Positions 11,888 through 12,645 of a DNA stretch of 12,645 nucleotides are shown here, in pieces. Source of the stretch: UBA5177 sp002413265 (GTDB lineage: Bacteria > Chloroflexota > UBA5177); contig DAIORV010000063.1 of assembly GCA_036752825.1 (NCBI GenBank), positions 1-12,645 of the forward strand. The letters run 5' to 3'. Under the pieces are notes generated by a model. It ran no database searches and was not told the DNA's origin. It saw only the letters and a list, made by a program, of their open reading frames with translations. The position numbers and the translations under genes are program-made. Position 1 is the first letter of the stretch, and each line of letters starts with the position of its first letter.

Positions 11888-12645
11888 TTACTTCTTGGCG
11901 GACCTCGCTTCGGCGCTCGGCCGCCGGTGTACCTTCGCCTCCGGCTCGTACGACGAGTCCCATATCAGCTCGATGGCGCCGATGCGGACCCTGCTGCCTT
12001 CGTGCACGCCTGCCTTTTGCAGCGCGCCAAGCACTCCCATCCGTTTCAAACGCCGCTGCAGACGATACAACGCTTCCTCCGACTCGAGGTCCGTCATCAC
12101 GGCCAGCCGCTCGACCGTCTCTCCATACACGTAGAAAGTCTTCCGCTTGCGCTCGACCTCGAAATGATCCGGCGGCGGCTCGATCCTGATCACCTCGAGC
12201 TCCTCGTCTGACTCGGCTTCCTTTTTGTCGATCTCCCGGTGTAGCTCGGCCAGGATCTCCGCCACCCGATATACAAGCCGATCGACTCCCTCGCGCGTGG
12301 CCGCGGACATCGCGAGCACCTGGTAGCCGCGATCCGAAAGCAGGCGCTCCAGCTCCGGCCAGCGCTCTCGCGCCGCGAGGTGGTCCATCTTGTTCACGGC
12401 CGCCAGTTGCGTCTTCTCCATCAATCCCGCTTCGTACGCGGCCAGCTCCGCGTTTACCTGCTCGAAATCGGCAATGGGATCCTCGGTCGAGCCGTCGACA
12501 ACGTGAATCAGCACGAGCGTTCGCTCGATGTGACGAAGAAATTCATGCCCAAGGCCCACGCCTTCGTGCGCGCCTTCGATCAGTCCCGGAATATCCGCGG
12601 CCACGAACGTCGAGTCCCCGGTGTCGATCACTCCAAGATTGGGCG
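11888..12645 (-). CDS. obg: Obg/CgtA GTPase, C-terminal part (5' end outside window)
   Basis: The frame is open to the window edge, so only about 252 codons, the C-terminal portion of a protein usually of some 420-450 residues, are present. Obg is an essential GTPase in 50S ribosome assembly and the stringent response. The visible part starts inside the G domain at PNLGVIDTGDSTFV, then DIPGLIEGAHEGVGLGHEFL (G3), NKMDHLAARE (G4) and LAMSAATREGVDRL (G5). An acidic linker (KKEAESDEELEV) leads to the OCT domain with KTFYVYGETVERLAVMTD, ALYRLQRRLKRMGVLGAL and VRIGAIELIW, ending in a short basic tail. The P-loop and the glycine-rich N-terminal Obg domain must lie beyond 12645. The GTG at 12631 is internal, not a start. 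Confidence 0.96.
   Translation of the reverse strand, partial: PNLGVIDTGDSTFVAADIPGLIEGAHEGVGLGHEFLRHIERTLVLIHVVDGSTEDPIADFEQVNAELAAYEAGLMEKTQLAAVNKMDHLAARERWPELERLLSDRGYQVLAMSAATREGVDRLVYRVAEILAELHREIDKKEAESDEELEVIRIEPPPDHFEVERKRKTFYVYGETVERLAVMTDLESEEALYRLQRRLKRMGVLGALQKAGVHEGSRVRIGAIELIWDSSYEPEAKVHRRPSAEARSAKK

Overview
The window is GC-rich bacterial chromosome with tightly packed housekeeping genes. RNase Y plus a YmdB-type phosphodiesterase, an Obg GTPase with the C-terminal OCT domain, a FemX-type peptidoglycan branching enzyme next to MurE, and a MazG protein carrying part of a YabN-type methylase together suggest Chloroflexota or a related phylum such as Dormibacterota. That placement is inference; no rRNA or other decisive marker is present.

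Layout. 1-430 holds no convincing gene. It contains REP-like palindromes and two diverged copies of a unit of about 95 bp. 432-792 (-) is a broken REP-associated tyrosine transposase (RAYT), flanked by the same palindromes. 841-1137 (+) is a small orphan gene. 1153-1303 is a tandem hairpin repeat, and a fourth related copy lies at 7817-7864. 1295-2017 (-) is a two-gene unit of small single-pass membrane proteins, the second resembling DUF948. It diverges from the main + strand cluster across overlapping -10-like elements.

2154-6736 (+) looks like an operon: femX-like, murE (start set by its ribosome site), a YegS/BmrU-type lipid kinase (ATGA overlap with murE) and mazG. FemX and MurE build and branch the stem peptide, the lipid kinase acts on membrane diacylglycerol-type lipids, and MazG hydrolyses NTPs. 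6804-7301 (+) is an orphan lipoprotein. 7335-7715 (-) is a protein made of two ClpX-like C4 zinc fingers with no ATPase. A hairpin separates these two convergent genes.

7938-10234 (+) is rny-ymdB with a one-base overlap (RNA turnover and cyclic nucleotide/2',3'-cNMP phosphodiesterase). 10324-11189 (+) is a bifunctional-nuclease (DUF151) gene overlapping a zinc-ribbon gene. 11213-11734 (-) is an orphan exported protein. 11735-11887 is intergenic with nothing firmly identifiable. 11888-12645 (-) is the 3' part of obg, whose 5' end lies beyond the window.

The most interesting items are the tandem ClpX-type zinc-finger protein, the MurE with an altered DNPR motif beside a FemX, the half-methylase MazG, the hairpin repeat with paired changes in its arms, and a membrane gene whose ribosome site points to an ATC codon.
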